Shown here piece after piece: positions 8,498 to 17,481 of a DNA stretch of 20,002 nucleotides (positions are counted from its first letter, which is position 1; the number at the start of each line of letters is the position of its first letter). A model generated the notes under the pieces. That model was not told the DNA's origin. It did no database searches and worked only from the letters and a program-made list of their open reading frames with translations. The translations under genes were made by a program, and so were the position numbers. Source of the DNA: Isotricha intestinalis (Eukaryota; Ciliophora; Litostomatea; Vestibuliferida; Isotrichidae); NCBI GenBank assembly GCA_023807065.1, contig JAJJLU010000068.1, positions 1 through 20,002 of the forward strand, read 5' to 3'.

Positions 8498-9475
8498 ATG
8501 TCATCTCATAAAAAATCAAAACCAATAAAATCCAACAGCTTATATTTTGACAAATTATTAGTAAATCGTGAAATAGAAAAAAAAAATGAATATAAAGAAG
8601 ATAATATAATAATTAAAAAATGGGATTGTGATGATATATATTCAAATATGTATTGTGCAAAAATTTTAACTGAAAATACAAATTTTTTAGGTATATTAAA
8701 TGAATTATTTGAAAGAGAAGGATATTGTTTAAATATTTATACAAATGGAGATTCATATTTTGGTTATTATTCAAATAATTTAAGAGATAAACATGGATTT
8801 TATGAATTTAAACCAGAAATTAAAAAAAAAATAAGAAATCAAGAATTTTATTTTGGTTTATGGAAAGATGACTTAAGAAATAATAGAGGAATCAATTTAT
8901 GGATTTCAGAGCCAGAAAAAAATATTCCTTTTTCTAATTTTGATGATTCGGATTTTGAATGTTATGTTGGTTTATTTGAAAATGATAATTTTATTAAAGG
9001 AACTTATTTAATTAAAAATGAAGATGATTATTATGTTTATCATGGTAATTTTGATGAAGAAGGAAATAAATATGGAAATAATTGCTTGTTATATTCTTCC
9101 ACTTTAGAACAATGTTTTTATGGTAAATTTCAAAATAATGAATTTATCAAAGGATATGTTTGCAAATATGATAATGAAGGTAATGTTAATGATTTATGTA
9201 AATATGAAAATGAGATTATTATTAAAGAGGAAGAGTTAAATAAAAATAATATTAATGATATAAGTAAATTACTATTTATTTTTAGAAATGTAATAATGGG
9301 AAAGGATTATTTTGGAGATATATATAATTGTTTTGGAAAAGCTTATAATTTTAAAATTAATGAAATGAAAAACATAGATATTTTAAATAATGATAAATAT
9401 TTAGATATTATGACTGCTGCAATTTGTTATAATAAAGTTACTATATTTAATGATATTGAAAAATTTGTTTTTTAG
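8498..9475 (+). CDS. MORN-repeat protein
   Basis: A 325-residue protein with a series of MORN-like repeats. MORN repeats form beta-hairpin sheets used in membrane-linked and cytoskeletal scaffolds, for example at ciliate cortex and axonemes. The repeats are degenerate but readable: near residues 81-104 (GDSYFGYYSNNLRDKHGFYEF region), 115-134 (FYFGLWKDDLRNNRG), 153-171 (CYVGLFENDNFIKGTY), 177-198 (VYHGNFDEEGNKYG) and 203-222 (CFYGKFQNNEFIKGY). Each follows the Y-x-G-x-W/F plus later G-x-Y pattern. The N-terminal 60 residues are basic and the C-terminal 100 residues have no recognised domain. There is no membrane segment. It ends in TAG, 116 bp from the stop of the next gene. Its exact role is not predictable from the repeats. 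Confidence 0.75.
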   Translation: MSSHKKSKPIKSNSLYFDKLLVNREIEKKNEYKEDNIIIKKWDCDDIYSNMYCAKILTENTNFLGILNELFEREGYCLNIYTNGDSYFGYYSNNLRDKHGFYEFKPEIKKKIRNQEFYFGLWKDDLRNNRGINLWISEPEKNIPFSNFDDSDFECYVGLFENDNFIKGTYLIKNEDDYYVYHGNFDEEGNKYGNNCLLYSSTLEQCFYGKFQNNEFIKGYVCKYDNEGNVNDLCKYENEIIIKEEELNKNNINDISKLLFIFRNVIMGKDYFGDIYNCFGKAYNFKINEMKNIDILNNDKYLDIMTAAICYNKVTIFNDIEKFVF

Positions 9476-9591
9476 GATTTGTAAATATAAATTCTAATAT
9501 ATTCTTTTTCAGAAATCAAATAGATTTTATTTCTTTATTTATTTATTTATTTAGTTGTTATTATATATGAAATATAACTTTATTAATAAAT

Positions 9592-10812
9592 TTAATCGAC
9601 AGTTTTAAATCTTAATTTATCATATTTTTCATTAATTTCTCTTCCATTTCTAGTCACACCAAATCCAAAACCTTTATAATTAACATATTTAGAAATAGTA
9701 TTTGGTTTAAATTTTTTTTTAAAAAAAGAAGGTTTATATTGAGTAATAGTTTTAAGATAAAAATAACCTTCATTACTTTCAGGATTTACTCTAGCTCTAT
9801 ATTTTTTAATACTTTCTTCAAAATTATTTCTTTTTAAATGAACTAATTCTTTAACTCTGCTTAAATTTTTAATAGAGTAATTTTCTGAATTTTCTTTTAA
9901 TTTTTCATATTTTGAAGGAATAATATCTCTAATTGCTTTTAAAGTTTTTTGAGTTTTTTGTTTACCTAATTCTTTTACTTTTATTTTAAAGTAATAATTT
10001 TCAATTTTATTTTTTGGTACAAATTTTTCATCTTGACTCATTCTTTTTATTTTAAAAAAATTTTCTTCATTTTCTTTTATTGGAGTTATTGATTTTTTTA
10101 TTTTTTCTATACTCTCTAATTGTAAATAAGATGAATTTCTAGTTTGAATAGGAGATAAATAAGAAGAGAAAGTATGAGATAATTTTTTTGGAATTGCTTT
10201 TTCTTTTATTGATTTAATTGAAACACGAAAATGACTTTTTCTTTGATTATTTTTTCTTGATAATATTTTTTGTTTTAATTGTTCAAAATTTTTAGTATTT
10301 AAACATCCTGTCATTTTATTTCTTTCAATTACTTTTTCTATACTATTTTTTTTTAATGAAATTTTAATTTTATTTTTAAATTTACTTTTTATTACATTTG
10401 TTTTTGGATATTTATCTTTAAAAAAAACATGAGTTTTATCATCAGTTTTAAATAAAGAATTAATACTTTCATTATTTAATCTTGATGAAGGAATTGTTGA
10501 ATTATTATTTTTATCATTAACATTTTTTAATTTTTCAACTTTTTTTTTTAAAATTAATCTTTGAGTTTCTTCTTCATCTTCCTCTTTTATAATTAAATCT
10601 TTATTTTTTAAATAAGGTAATTTTAATTTATCACTTTTTTTTGGTTTTAATGTAGTAAATGAATAATTTCTTCTTTTTTGATTTATTAAAGTATTATCTT
10701 GTTCTTCTTTTTCTTCTTCTTCTTCTTCTTCATCATCATCTGGATTTATATTTTTATTTATTTGAAATATGTTATTAATTGTATTTATTCTTCTTAAAAG
10801 TAATTTTTTCAT
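9592..10812 (-). CDS. Unknown basic, low-complexity protein
   Basis: A 406-residue Lys-rich protein that I do not recognise. An acidic run lies at about residues 25-38 (Asp/Glu homopolymer, encoded by a GAA/GAT trinucleotide tract at about 10700-10740). After that come long basic, Ser/Thr-containing stretches with no membrane segment. The C-terminal 60 residues look most constrained: GYFYLKTITQYKPSFF, then NYKGFGFGVTRNGREI, an aromatic and glycine-rich end. The composition suggests a nucleic-acid or microtubule-associated protein, but this is only an impression. It is the last of three tandem minus-strand genes. Its ATG lies 107 bp downstream of the stop of the NET-domain gene, so separate promoters are expected. 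Confidence 0.75.
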   Translation of the reverse strand: MKKLLLRRINTINNIFQINKNINPDDDEEEEEEEKEEQDNTLINQKRRNYSFTTLKPKKSDKLKLPYLKNKDLIIKEEDEEETQRLILKKKVEKLKNVNDKNNNSTIPSSRLNNESINSLFKTDDKTHVFFKDKYPKTNVIKSKFKNKIKISLKKNSIEKVIERNKMTGCLNTKNFEQLKQKILSRKNNQRKSHFRVSIKSIKEKAIPKKLSHTFSSYLSPIQTRNSSYLQLESIEKIKKSITPIKENEENFFKIKRMSQDEKFVPKNKIENYYFKIKVKELGKQKTQKTLKAIRDIIPSKYEKLKENSENYSIKNLSRVKELVHLKRNNFEESIKKYRARVNPESNEGYFYLKTITQYKPSFFKKKFKPNTISKYVNYKGFGFGVTRNGREINEKYDKLRFKTVD

Positions 10813-10919
10813 TTTAAAATATTATTATCCATTATAATTCAGAAAAAATTATTATTGAAAATAAAAAAATAATTAATGTTTTAATTGTAAATAGTTTATT
10901 AAATTGTATTATTTTAATT

Positions 10920-12041
10920 TTATGATATAAAACTTATATCATTTTCAAAGATATTATAATTATTTGAATTGTTTTCATCTTTTAAATTTTCATCTTTAAT
11001 ATTATTATCTTTACTTAAATCTTTATCATTATTTATATTATTACTTAATAAATTTTCATTATTAGAATTTAAATTATCATCTTTTATATTTCCATTATTT
11101 AAATTATTTTCATTATCAATTTCATTATTATTTTCATTATTTTGAAGTTGTAAAATAAATTTTCTTTGAAAATTACTTTCATTAGATGAACTAATCTCAT
11201 CATCATCATCATCTGAATCAGAACTATCACTAAAATTATTAGATACATTATTATCAGCTTCAATAATATTTATATTATTAACTTGTTCATTAGGTTTCTT
11301 TTTCATTTCTTCTTTATAATTTATAAAATTAGGATCTATTGCATTATTATTTTCATAGTCTTCTATATTATTTTTTAATCTTTTTAATTGTTCTTGCGAT
11401 AATTTATTTAATTCTATATTAATTTCATTTTCATTATTATTACCAAATTTTTTATTTATTTCTATTACTTGGGGTAAAGTTAAATTTTCTATTCTTCTTT
11501 TTAATTCTTTTCTTAATTGATTTATTTCATAAAAAGGTAATTGAATTTTATCTAAAACATAATTTTTCTCTTTTTTTGAATTTATTTTATTATCAAGTGA
11601 TTTTATATATTTATATAAATCTTTCTTAGAGATAATTGAATTGTTATAAAATTCTTTTTTGTTTTTTTTTAATTGATTATATAAATAATTCATGTCTTTT
11701 ATTTTTTCTATCGAATTATTATTATTATGTTTTCTTTTTTTATTTAATTTTTTTTTTTTTTCAACCACATGTGATTTTTTTTTTTCTTGTTTTTTCCTTT
11801 CTCTCAAAAAATAATTTTTTTTAAACTCATCTTCTTCTTCTTCTAAGTTTATATTATAAGAAAATTTAATTTTTGGAAAAGCTTTATCAAGACTTAATAA
11901 ATCATAACCTAATTCATCACATTTTTTTTTGTATAATTCAGCTTGTTTGGTATTTAAACAGATAATACGATTAATAAGGTCTAATCTTAGTATCCTTAAT
12001 TCTTTATGTGGAATATTTTTGATATCTTTGTGAAAAAACAT
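10920..12041 (-). CDS. NET-domain protein with acidic Asn-rich tail
   Basis: A 373-residue protein. Residues of about 167-230 match the NET (extra-terminal) fold of BET chromatin proteins: LPFYEINQLRKELKRRI, then NLTLPQVIEINKKFG, then NEINIELNKLSQEQLKRL. The hallmark leucines, the VIEI helix and the acidic EINIEL strand that binds basic peptides in NET domains are all visible. There is no bromodomain, unlike animal and yeast BET proteins. The N-terminus (1-60) is a charged helical segment, followed by an acidic patch and a strongly basic Lys-rich stretch (75-105) that may be a nuclear-localisation signal. After the NET domain come a Ser/Asp cluster (about 270-290) and an Asn/Asp/Glu-rich tail. 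Inference: a nuclear adaptor recruiting or binding basic motifs. It ends in TAA and starts 77 bp after the stop of the upstream gene. Confidence 0.65.
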   Translation of the reverse strand: MFFHKDIKNIPHKELRILRLDLINRIICLNTKQAELYKKKCDELGYDLLSLDKAFPKIKFSYNINLEEEEDEFKKNYFLRERKKQEKKKSHVVEKKKKLNKKRKHNNNNSIEKIKDMNYLYNQLKKNKKEFYNNSIISKKDLYKYIKSLDNKINSKKEKNYVLDKIQLPFYEINQLRKELKRRIENLTLPQVIEINKKFGNNNENEINIELNKLSQEQLKRLKNNIEDYENNNAIDPNFINYKEEMKKKPNEQVNNINIIEADNNVSNNFSDSSDSDDDDDEISSSNESNFQRKFILQLQNNENNNEIDNENNLNNGNIKDDNLNSNNENLLSNNINNDKDLSKDNNIKDENLKDENNSNNYNIFENDISFIS

Positions 12042-12118
12042 TTATATAATATCTCATTTTTTAGAGGTATTTATAATTTAAAATATTAATATTTTCATTC
12101 CAAAAAAAAAAAAGTATA

Positions 12119-13468
12119 TTAATTAATTAAATTTCTTATTATTTCTTCTTCTCTTATTAATAATTTCAAATTTAATTGATTGCTTACTTTTTCTTTTAAA
12201 TCATCCTCCATTTCTTTTAAACCACATAAATATTCATATATTTCATCAATTGAAAAAGCAATATAACTAAAAGTTTTATTTGTACTACTGATCAAAGCTT
12301 CTGAAATTAAGACTTTATTGTTTTCAATACATTTTATTATTTTTTCAATTTGTTTTAATTCTATATTTCCATTAATTGCATCTTGATATATTTTCTTATA
12401 TATAAAATTTAAATATAATCTTTTAATTGAATTTACTTTATATTTTTTAAATAAATTATTATAAATTTCTTTTATGTTTGAATTTACTTTTACTTTTTCA
12501 CCTAAGCAAATTAAAGTTATTTCTAACAATCTTTTATTTTGTTCATTATCAATCATTAATTCTTTTTCTTTTTCATTATTTAAAAAATTTAATCCTGTTA
12601 TTGCTGTTTTACTTGGATAACTGCAAACTTTATCAATAATAATTTTTTCATCTTCTTCGATTGGATGTTGTTTTAAAAAATTAATTTTATTTTTTATATT
12701 TGCTAAAGCATCATTAAAAATATCACTTGTACAAACATTAGAAGATATTATTTTCTTTGAAGGTAATAATTTTAGTTTTTCTTCATAGGATAAAATTGGA
12801 GAATTTAATAATATATATATTGCTTTACTTTTATTATCAGGAATTAAATTTAATATTTCTTTTTTATCCTTTAACCTATTATTTTTATGAACTCCTCTTA
12901 AAGAATTATAATTTGAATTATTTAAATTGAGTAATTCTTCTTCCATTTTTCCTTTTAAATTATTTTGATATGGAGATTTACTTTGATATTTTGTTATTAT
13001 TCTTCTTTCTGTATTATTTTTTGGTGTTTTCTTTATGATTTTTGAAGATCTACTATTATTTAAATTTTGTCTTTTTAAATGTAATGATTTATTAATTCTT
13101 TGATCTGTTTTAAAAATTGCAGTTTGTTCATAATTTGGTAAGTGTGGAACATTATTTATATTCATATAATTTTTTCCTTGACTAAAATTATCATATTTTT
13201 CATTTTTAAATTCTTTCTTCAATAAATTTAAAAATTCATGAATTAAAGAAATATCTCCTACAAATTCTCTTTTCATTTCTTCTAATTCAGTTTGAATAAT
13301 TAAATATCTTTTTGTAAATTTTAATACAGATTCATCTAACATTTTCCCAATTCTAGTTAATTGAATTGAAAAATTTGTATAGTCAACAATATCTAAAAAC
13401 TTATCTTTATTTAACTTTTTATTGCTTCTAAAATTCCTAATAGAACTTTTAACAGACAATTCAGTCAT
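12119..13468 (-). CDS. Unknown helical protein
   Basis: A 449-residue protein without a family I can name. The N-terminal 100 residues look helical and amphipathic, with possible coiled coil near residues 45-90 (RYLIIQTELEEMKREF). Residues of about 100-205 are polar, basic and likely disordered. The C-terminal 250 residues are predicted mainly helical and look globular, containing ILLNSPILSYEEKLKLLPSKK near 220-240 (a Ser-Pro-x-Leu-Ser-x-Glu-Glu helix cap) and another helical cluster to the end (EIYEYLCGLKEMEDDL). No membrane helix or catalytic motif is seen. It ends in TAA. Its ATG is only 78 bp from the start of the beta-propeller gene transcribed the other way. Confidence 0.75.
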   Translation of the reverse strand: MTELSVKSSIRNFRSNKKLNKDKFLDIVDYTNFSIQLTRIGKMLDESVLKFTKRYLIIQTELEEMKREFVGDISLIHEFLNLLKKEFKNEKYDNFSQGKNYMNINNVPHLPNYEQTAIFKTDQRINKSLHLKRQNLNNSRSSKIIKKTPKNNTERRIITKYQSKSPYQNNLKGKMEEELLNLNNSNYNSLRGVHKNNRLKDKKEILNLIPDNKSKAIYILLNSPILSYEEKLKLLPSKKIISSNVCTSDIFNDALANIKNKINFLKQHPIEEDEKIIIDKVCSYPSKTAITGLNFLNNEKEKELMIDNEQNKRLLEITLICLGEKVKVNSNIKEIYNNLFKKYKVNSIKRLYLNFIYKKIYQDAINGNIELKQIEKIIKCIENNKVLISEALISSTNKTFSYIAFSIDEIYEYLCGLKEMEDDLKEKVSNQLNLKLLIREEEIIRNLIN

Positions 13469-13546
13469 CGAAAATAATTTTTATAAAACCTTAAAATTAT
13501 TAAAAAAAAAAAATAACTTAAAAAAAAACCAAAAAAAAAAAAATAA
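13469..13546. promoter_or_regulatory. Very short divergent promoter with poly-A tracts
   Basis: Two divergent genes start only 78 bp apart. The gap holds three runs of A (at about 13502-13513, 13520-13528 and 13531-13543 on the plus strand) just before the plus-strand ATG. Long dA:dT tracts are typical nucleosome-excluding elements, so they may serve both promoters. No TATA box can be told apart. Confidence 0.5.
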
Positions 13547-14485
13547 ATGAACACACCAACCTTAGTACGTCAAAAAGCATCACATGAAAAAATATGTGAA
13601 TTCAAAACAGGAGGTAACCTTTATTTTCCTCGAGAAGATCCAAATGGAACAACATATGTTCTTTCATCAACTGGTGAATTATTTCAATTTAATGAAAGTA
13701 CAAGTCAACAAGTTCTTTCTTTAAGTGGTCAACCAAATGGTCTTTGTTTTGATAATAATGGTTATGTATATGTTAGTGATTTAAATAGTAATTGTATTTT
13801 CTTTAAACAACTTTCTTCTATTGAATCTAATCCTGTAATTGAACAAGTTATTGCTAAAGAATATGATGGAAATAATTTTAAAGGACCTACTTGTTTAAGT
13901 TATAATAAAGAAGAAAATATATTATATTTTGCAGATTCTGGTTTATTTGAAAATGCTTCTTTAGCTCCTTTTGATAATAAAATTTATTCTATTGATTTAG
14001 AAACAAGAGTTTTAAGATTAATATTAAATAATTTATCTTTTGTTTCTGATATTTGTTATGATAGTAATAATCAATGTTTATATATTGCAGAAACTTTTAT
14101 GAATAGAATAATTAGATTAAAACAAAATGATAATGGAATTTTTGTAAATAGTATTTTTTATCAATTTTCTGGAAGAGTAGGACCAAGTGCTTTAACTATT
14201 GAAGAAAATGGTAATTTATATGTTGCAAGATATGAATATTCAAGTGCTAATTTAGATTTAGATAATGAAGCTGATGGACTTATTTCTGTTATTAATAAAG
14301 AAGGGATTTTACTTGGAGAATTAAATTTACCTAAATTACCTGAAATTACTGGGTTATATATTCCTCCTAAAAAAAGAGAAAATTTATATGTTACTGTTAT
14401 GAATTCTACTGCAGTTTTTAAAGTTAAGATTTCCAGTTTTTCAAGTGATATGGATAAATATGAAGAAGCTATTAATACTGTTTAG
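13547..14485 (+). CDS. Beta-propeller protein, SMP-30/NHL-like
   Basis: A 312-residue cytosolic-looking protein made of repeated beta-propeller blades. Repeats with the pattern Gly/Pro, hydrophobic-x-hydrophobic, Asp-x-x-Asn/Gly-x-hydrophobic-Tyr-hydrophobic-x-Asp are visible: PNGLCFDNNGYVYVSD (around 64-79), GPTCLSYNKEENILYFAD (around 113-130), VSDICYDSNNQCLYIAET (around 166-183) and GPSALTIEENGNLYVAR (around 206-222). This is the layout of the SMP-30/gluconolactonase and strictosidine-synthase-like superfamily and also of NHL propellers. Members bind a divalent metal and hydrolyse lactones or esters, or only bind ligands. I cannot see which. No signal peptide or membrane segment is present. 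The gene is intact, ends in TAG, and is more GC-rich than its neighbours, which may mean high expression. Confidence 0.75.
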   Translation: MNTPTLVRQKASHEKICEFKTGGNLYFPREDPNGTTYVLSSTGELFQFNESTSQQVLSLSGQPNGLCFDNNGYVYVSDLNSNCIFFKQLSSIESNPVIEQVIAKEYDGNNFKGPTCLSYNKEENILYFADSGLFENASLAPFDNKIYSIDLETRVLRLILNNLSFVSDICYDSNNQCLYIAETFMNRIIRLKQNDNGIFVNSIFYQFSGRVGPSALTIEENGNLYVARYEYSSANLDLDNEADGLISVINKEGILLGELNLPKLPEITGLYIPPKKRENLYVTVMNSTAVFKVKISSFSSDMDKYEEAINTV

Positions 14486-14667
14486 ATTTTGTTTAGATTT
14501 TTTAATAGATATATTTTTTTAAAGTCCAAATGCCTTAAATTTTTAATTAATTATTTTATGAATTTTTTAAATATATTTTTTACAAATATTATAATTAATT
14601 ATTTTACTAATTTCTATTTTTTTTTACTTAATTACAAAACACAATTTACTTTCTATATATTATTTAT

Positions 14668-16920
14668 TTAAAAATTTTTTCTTTCTTCTCCTCTTCCAAA
14701 ACTTCCTGAAAAACCTAATAATTCAAATTTTTTACAAACAATATCTTTATCATAACCCCCCCCAAATTTCAAATCTGAATATTTAATTACATTATTTCCA
14801 TTTTCAAATGTCATAACTCTTTTTAAATTATTTAATTTATTTATTTTATTTTTCTTATTATATTCTTGAACTTCATTATCAATTTCTTCTTCAAAAAAGG
14901 ATTCTTTTCTATTATTTAAAAATTCTTTTCTATTAAATTTACATTTATTTCTTTCATATATACTACTAACTTTTCTAGAAATCCCAGGCATATTTATTGA
15001 AGAATCATCGAATTCGTAAGAAGAAAAATCTGAAGAATTTAATTTCAAACTTGTATTTTTTGAAAAGTCCTTTCTTTTATAATTATTTTGATTATTTTTA
15101 TTTGTAAATATATTAATTTTATTATCTTTATTATTATCATTTTTTTCATTTTGCAAAGGAGTAATAATTGAATTTAAATTTTTCATTGATAATAAATCAT
15201 TTATATTTTTATTATCATTATCTTCAATTTCATTATTATTTTCATTATCAAATTTAATTAAGCAATTAGGTGCTTTTTTTATTAAATCTTTAAATAAATC
15301 TAAAAGAATAAAATCTTCTTCCATTTCAAAAATTTTTGATATATTATTTAATTCCTTTTCATTATTATTTTTCTTAGATACATTATTTGATTCATTTAAA
15401 TATTTTGTTAAAAATAAATTTTCGAGTTTTAAATTGATTTGTAAAAAAACATTTTCTAATGACTTTTCTTTTAAAATTGATGACGGAACAGAATTTATTG
15501 CATTTAATATATTTTTATTAAAATATTTTGCAATTTTATTTTTTTGTAAATAATAAAAGATATTATTTTGTTTTGTCAAAGCAATAAAAAATTCAAAAAA
15601 AAATTTTTGAATATGTTTAATTTTTTCAGGTTCAAAGTATTTTATATTTTCTTCATTTTTATTATTATTTGAAAATAAAGTAATAAACTCATAATAATAA
15701 TTTTGATGATTTAATTTATTAATATGTTTTAAAGAATATTTTTTATTAAAGTTAATATTAGTATTTAAAGAATTTTGTTCATATTGTCTTGATAATTTTT
15801 TTTGTGAATAAATGTGAATAATTGCAATTCCAGAAAAAATTGGTAAATATTTTATATAAAAACTATATCTAGGATATGTAGAAGTACATTCAAATTTTCC
15901 AAAATGATTTGTTAACATTGGAATATATTCTAATTCATTCATTGTTCTTAAATGACTTTTATATTCTATTTCTAATTTTTTTGCAATTAATAAACAATGT
16001 TTAAATAGTTTTTCTTGTTTATAAAATTTGAAATTTATTAATTTATGATTATTTATTTTATTATAATCAAATATAATTTCATGTTTTTCAATATCTACAA
16101 AATATACATTTTTTAATTTAATATTATATAAAAATAATTCTTCTCTGAAACAAATCAATTCAAAAATGTTGTTAAAATGATTAATTAAAGATTTTAAAAA
16201 GTATTTTTCATAGATTTTAATTTCTAAATAATCATTAAAAGAAAAAGATTTAGTTATTGAATTTTTTGAATCATTATTTTGTTCTTTTGAACTCATATCG
16301 TTATTATAAAAACTTACTAATTTTTTTTCATTTTCATTAATATTTACATTCTTCTGGTTTTTAAAATAATCATCAATTTTTTTATAATTTTGATTACCTA
16401 TTACTATACAATTTGAATTATTTCTTTCTATTTTTGAAATTAATAAAGATAATTTTTCATTTATGTCAAATTTAAAGTTAATTAAAGATATATATATAAA
16501 TTTTAAGCACAAATGACAATAATAGTTATTTACTTCGTTTTTGAATTTTCCTACTAATATTTGTTTATTTTGAAATAAATAAACAATTTTATAATTGAAT
16601 AAATATATTGTATATGTTAAAAAGTTCTTTTTGTGATTTAATTGATTTAATTTTTGTAAAGTTAATAATGTATGTCTAATTAATGATAAGTTATTATTAT
16701 TTTTATCATTGTCTGAAATATTTTCTCCTTTTTGATAGTTTATTATTAATATACCATTTATATTAAAAAGATAAAATTCTATTATATCAAATAAATTTTT
16801 TTTTTTCCATAAATTTAATTTTTCAGAAGAAGGGCTATTAAAACCATAATAATTTGTATAATATTTATTTGTGAATGTATGTAAGGTATATATAAAGTTT
16901 TTTTTATAGTTTTGTTCCAT
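14668..16920 (-). CDS. Unknown 750-residue protein, possible longin-like N-terminus
   Basis: I do not recognise the family with certainty. Residues of about 44-165 alternate hydrophobic strands and helices: FDIIEFYLFNINGILIINYQ, then YKIVYLFQNKQILVGKF, then HLCLKFIYISLINF. This order resembles longin/roadblock-like folds of trafficking proteins such as the MON1/CCZ1 group. A second ordered segment near 330-375 reads ELEYIPMLTNHFGKF followed by YPRYSFYIKYLPIFSG, then a strand and KKLSR. The last 200 residues are Asn-, Lys- and Ser-rich and probably disordered, ending in a Gly-rich tail (KFGGGYD). No membrane helix is evident. It ends in TAA, 182 bp from the stop of the propeller gene. The longin idea is an inference from secondary-structure pattern only. 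Confidence 0.7.
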   Translation of the reverse strand: MEQNYKKNFIYTLHTFTNKYYTNYYGFNSPSSEKLNLWKKKNLFDIIEFYLFNINGILIINYQKGENISDNDKNNNNLSLIRHTLLTLQKLNQLNHKKNFLTYTIYLFNYKIVYLFQNKQILVGKFKNEVNNYYCHLCLKFIYISLINFKFDINEKLSLLISKIERNNSNCIVIGNQNYKKIDDYFKNQKNVNINENEKKLVSFYNNDMSSKEQNNDSKNSITKSFSFNDYLEIKIYEKYFLKSLINHFNNIFELICFREELFLYNIKLKNVYFVDIEKHEIIFDYNKINNHKLINFKFYKQEKLFKHCLLIAKKLEIEYKSHLRTMNELEYIPMLTNHFGKFECTSTYPRYSFYIKYLPIFSGIAIIHIYSQKKLSRQYEQNSLNTNINFNKKYSLKHINKLNHQNYYYEFITLFSNNNKNEENIKYFEPEKIKHIQKFFFEFFIALTKQNNIFYYLQKNKIAKYFNKNILNAINSVPSSILKEKSLENVFLQINLKLENLFLTKYLNESNNVSKKNNNEKELNNISKIFEMEEDFILLDLFKDLIKKAPNCLIKFDNENNNEIEDNDNKNINDLLSMKNLNSIITPLQNEKNDNNKDNKINIFTNKNNQNNYKRKDFSKNTSLKLNSSDFSSYEFDDSSINMPGISRKVSSIYERNKCKFNRKEFLNNRKESFFEEEIDNEVQEYNKKNKINKLNNLKRVMTFENGNNVIKYSDLKFGGGYDKDIVCKKFELLGFSGSFGRGEERKNF

Positions 16921-17481
16921 TTCCTTTTTTATTTTAATAAATTTTTTAATATTTTTTTTCTTTCAAATAATAACAATATATTAAAAAAATAAATTATTTT
17001 AAACAAATAAGATAAAATTTATCGATTGAAGCTCTTCATTAATAAAAAGAATTGATTTACATTAAATTAACTAAATGTTTAAATTGAAATCTTCAAATTT
17101 ATTTTTAAAAATAATATTGTCATTCAAATTAAAGAGAATATTTTAATGTAAAAAAAAACAAAAAATAATTATAAAATTAAAAATTATTGAAAAACTTTAT
17201 ATCTGAAAAAAATGAATTACATAACAGTAATATTGTTAGCAAAAAAAGAAATAAATGAAAAAAAAATATAAATGATGTTCTTATCAATGCAGGAGATAAA
17301 GCCCAATGAAAATTGTGTAATTCCTTTATTAAAAATATGAAAGGGAAAAAATGTGATAATCTTATTAAAGAAGGTGTTAAAAACTTATTATCTTTTGAAT
17401 CTATTTTATTTTTTTTAATCCTATTTTTAAAATATTTTATTTTTTTAAATTAATATAAATAATAATTGTAAACAAGAAAAT
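16921..17481. other. Gap upstream of the 750-residue gene
   Basis: A 561 bp gap between two minus-strand genes. The left 150 bp are plain AT-rich DNA next to the ATG of the 750-residue gene and should contain its promoter. The right half contains the possible decayed coding segment described separately (about 17181-17453, plus strand). A 23-residue standard frame at 17075-17146 on the plus strand is too short to support. Confidence 0.5.
17181..17453 (+). pseudogene. Possible decayed coding segment with two in-frame TGA
   Basis: This frame runs 90 codons with no TAA or TAG and ends in TAA, but has TGA at 17256-17258 and 17307-17309 and no convincing start. Between and after the TGAs it reads like a protein: NDVLINAGDKAQ, then KLCNSFIKNMKGKKCDNL, then IKEGVKNLLSF and a hydrophobic, membrane-like C-terminus. 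By hand count 17274-17402 is about a quarter G+C, clearly richer than the intergenic DNA. TGG to TGA is one mutation, so the simplest reading is a relic gene. A competing frame at 17272-17340 (22 residues) also looks plausible, so certainty is low. Confidence 0.35.

Noticed and set aside
9535..9555. TTTA microsatellite after the MORN gene
   Set aside because: Simple A/T repeat of a kind expected at this composition; no evident function.
11636..11824. Plus-strand frame opposite the Lys-rich part of the NET-domain gene
   Set aside because: Phe-rich antisense shadow of Lys codons.
14489..14671. 60-residue Phe/Asn-rich plus-strand frame between convergent genes
   Set aside because: Composition is what AT-rich intergenic DNA gives, and it overlaps the end of the 750-residue gene.
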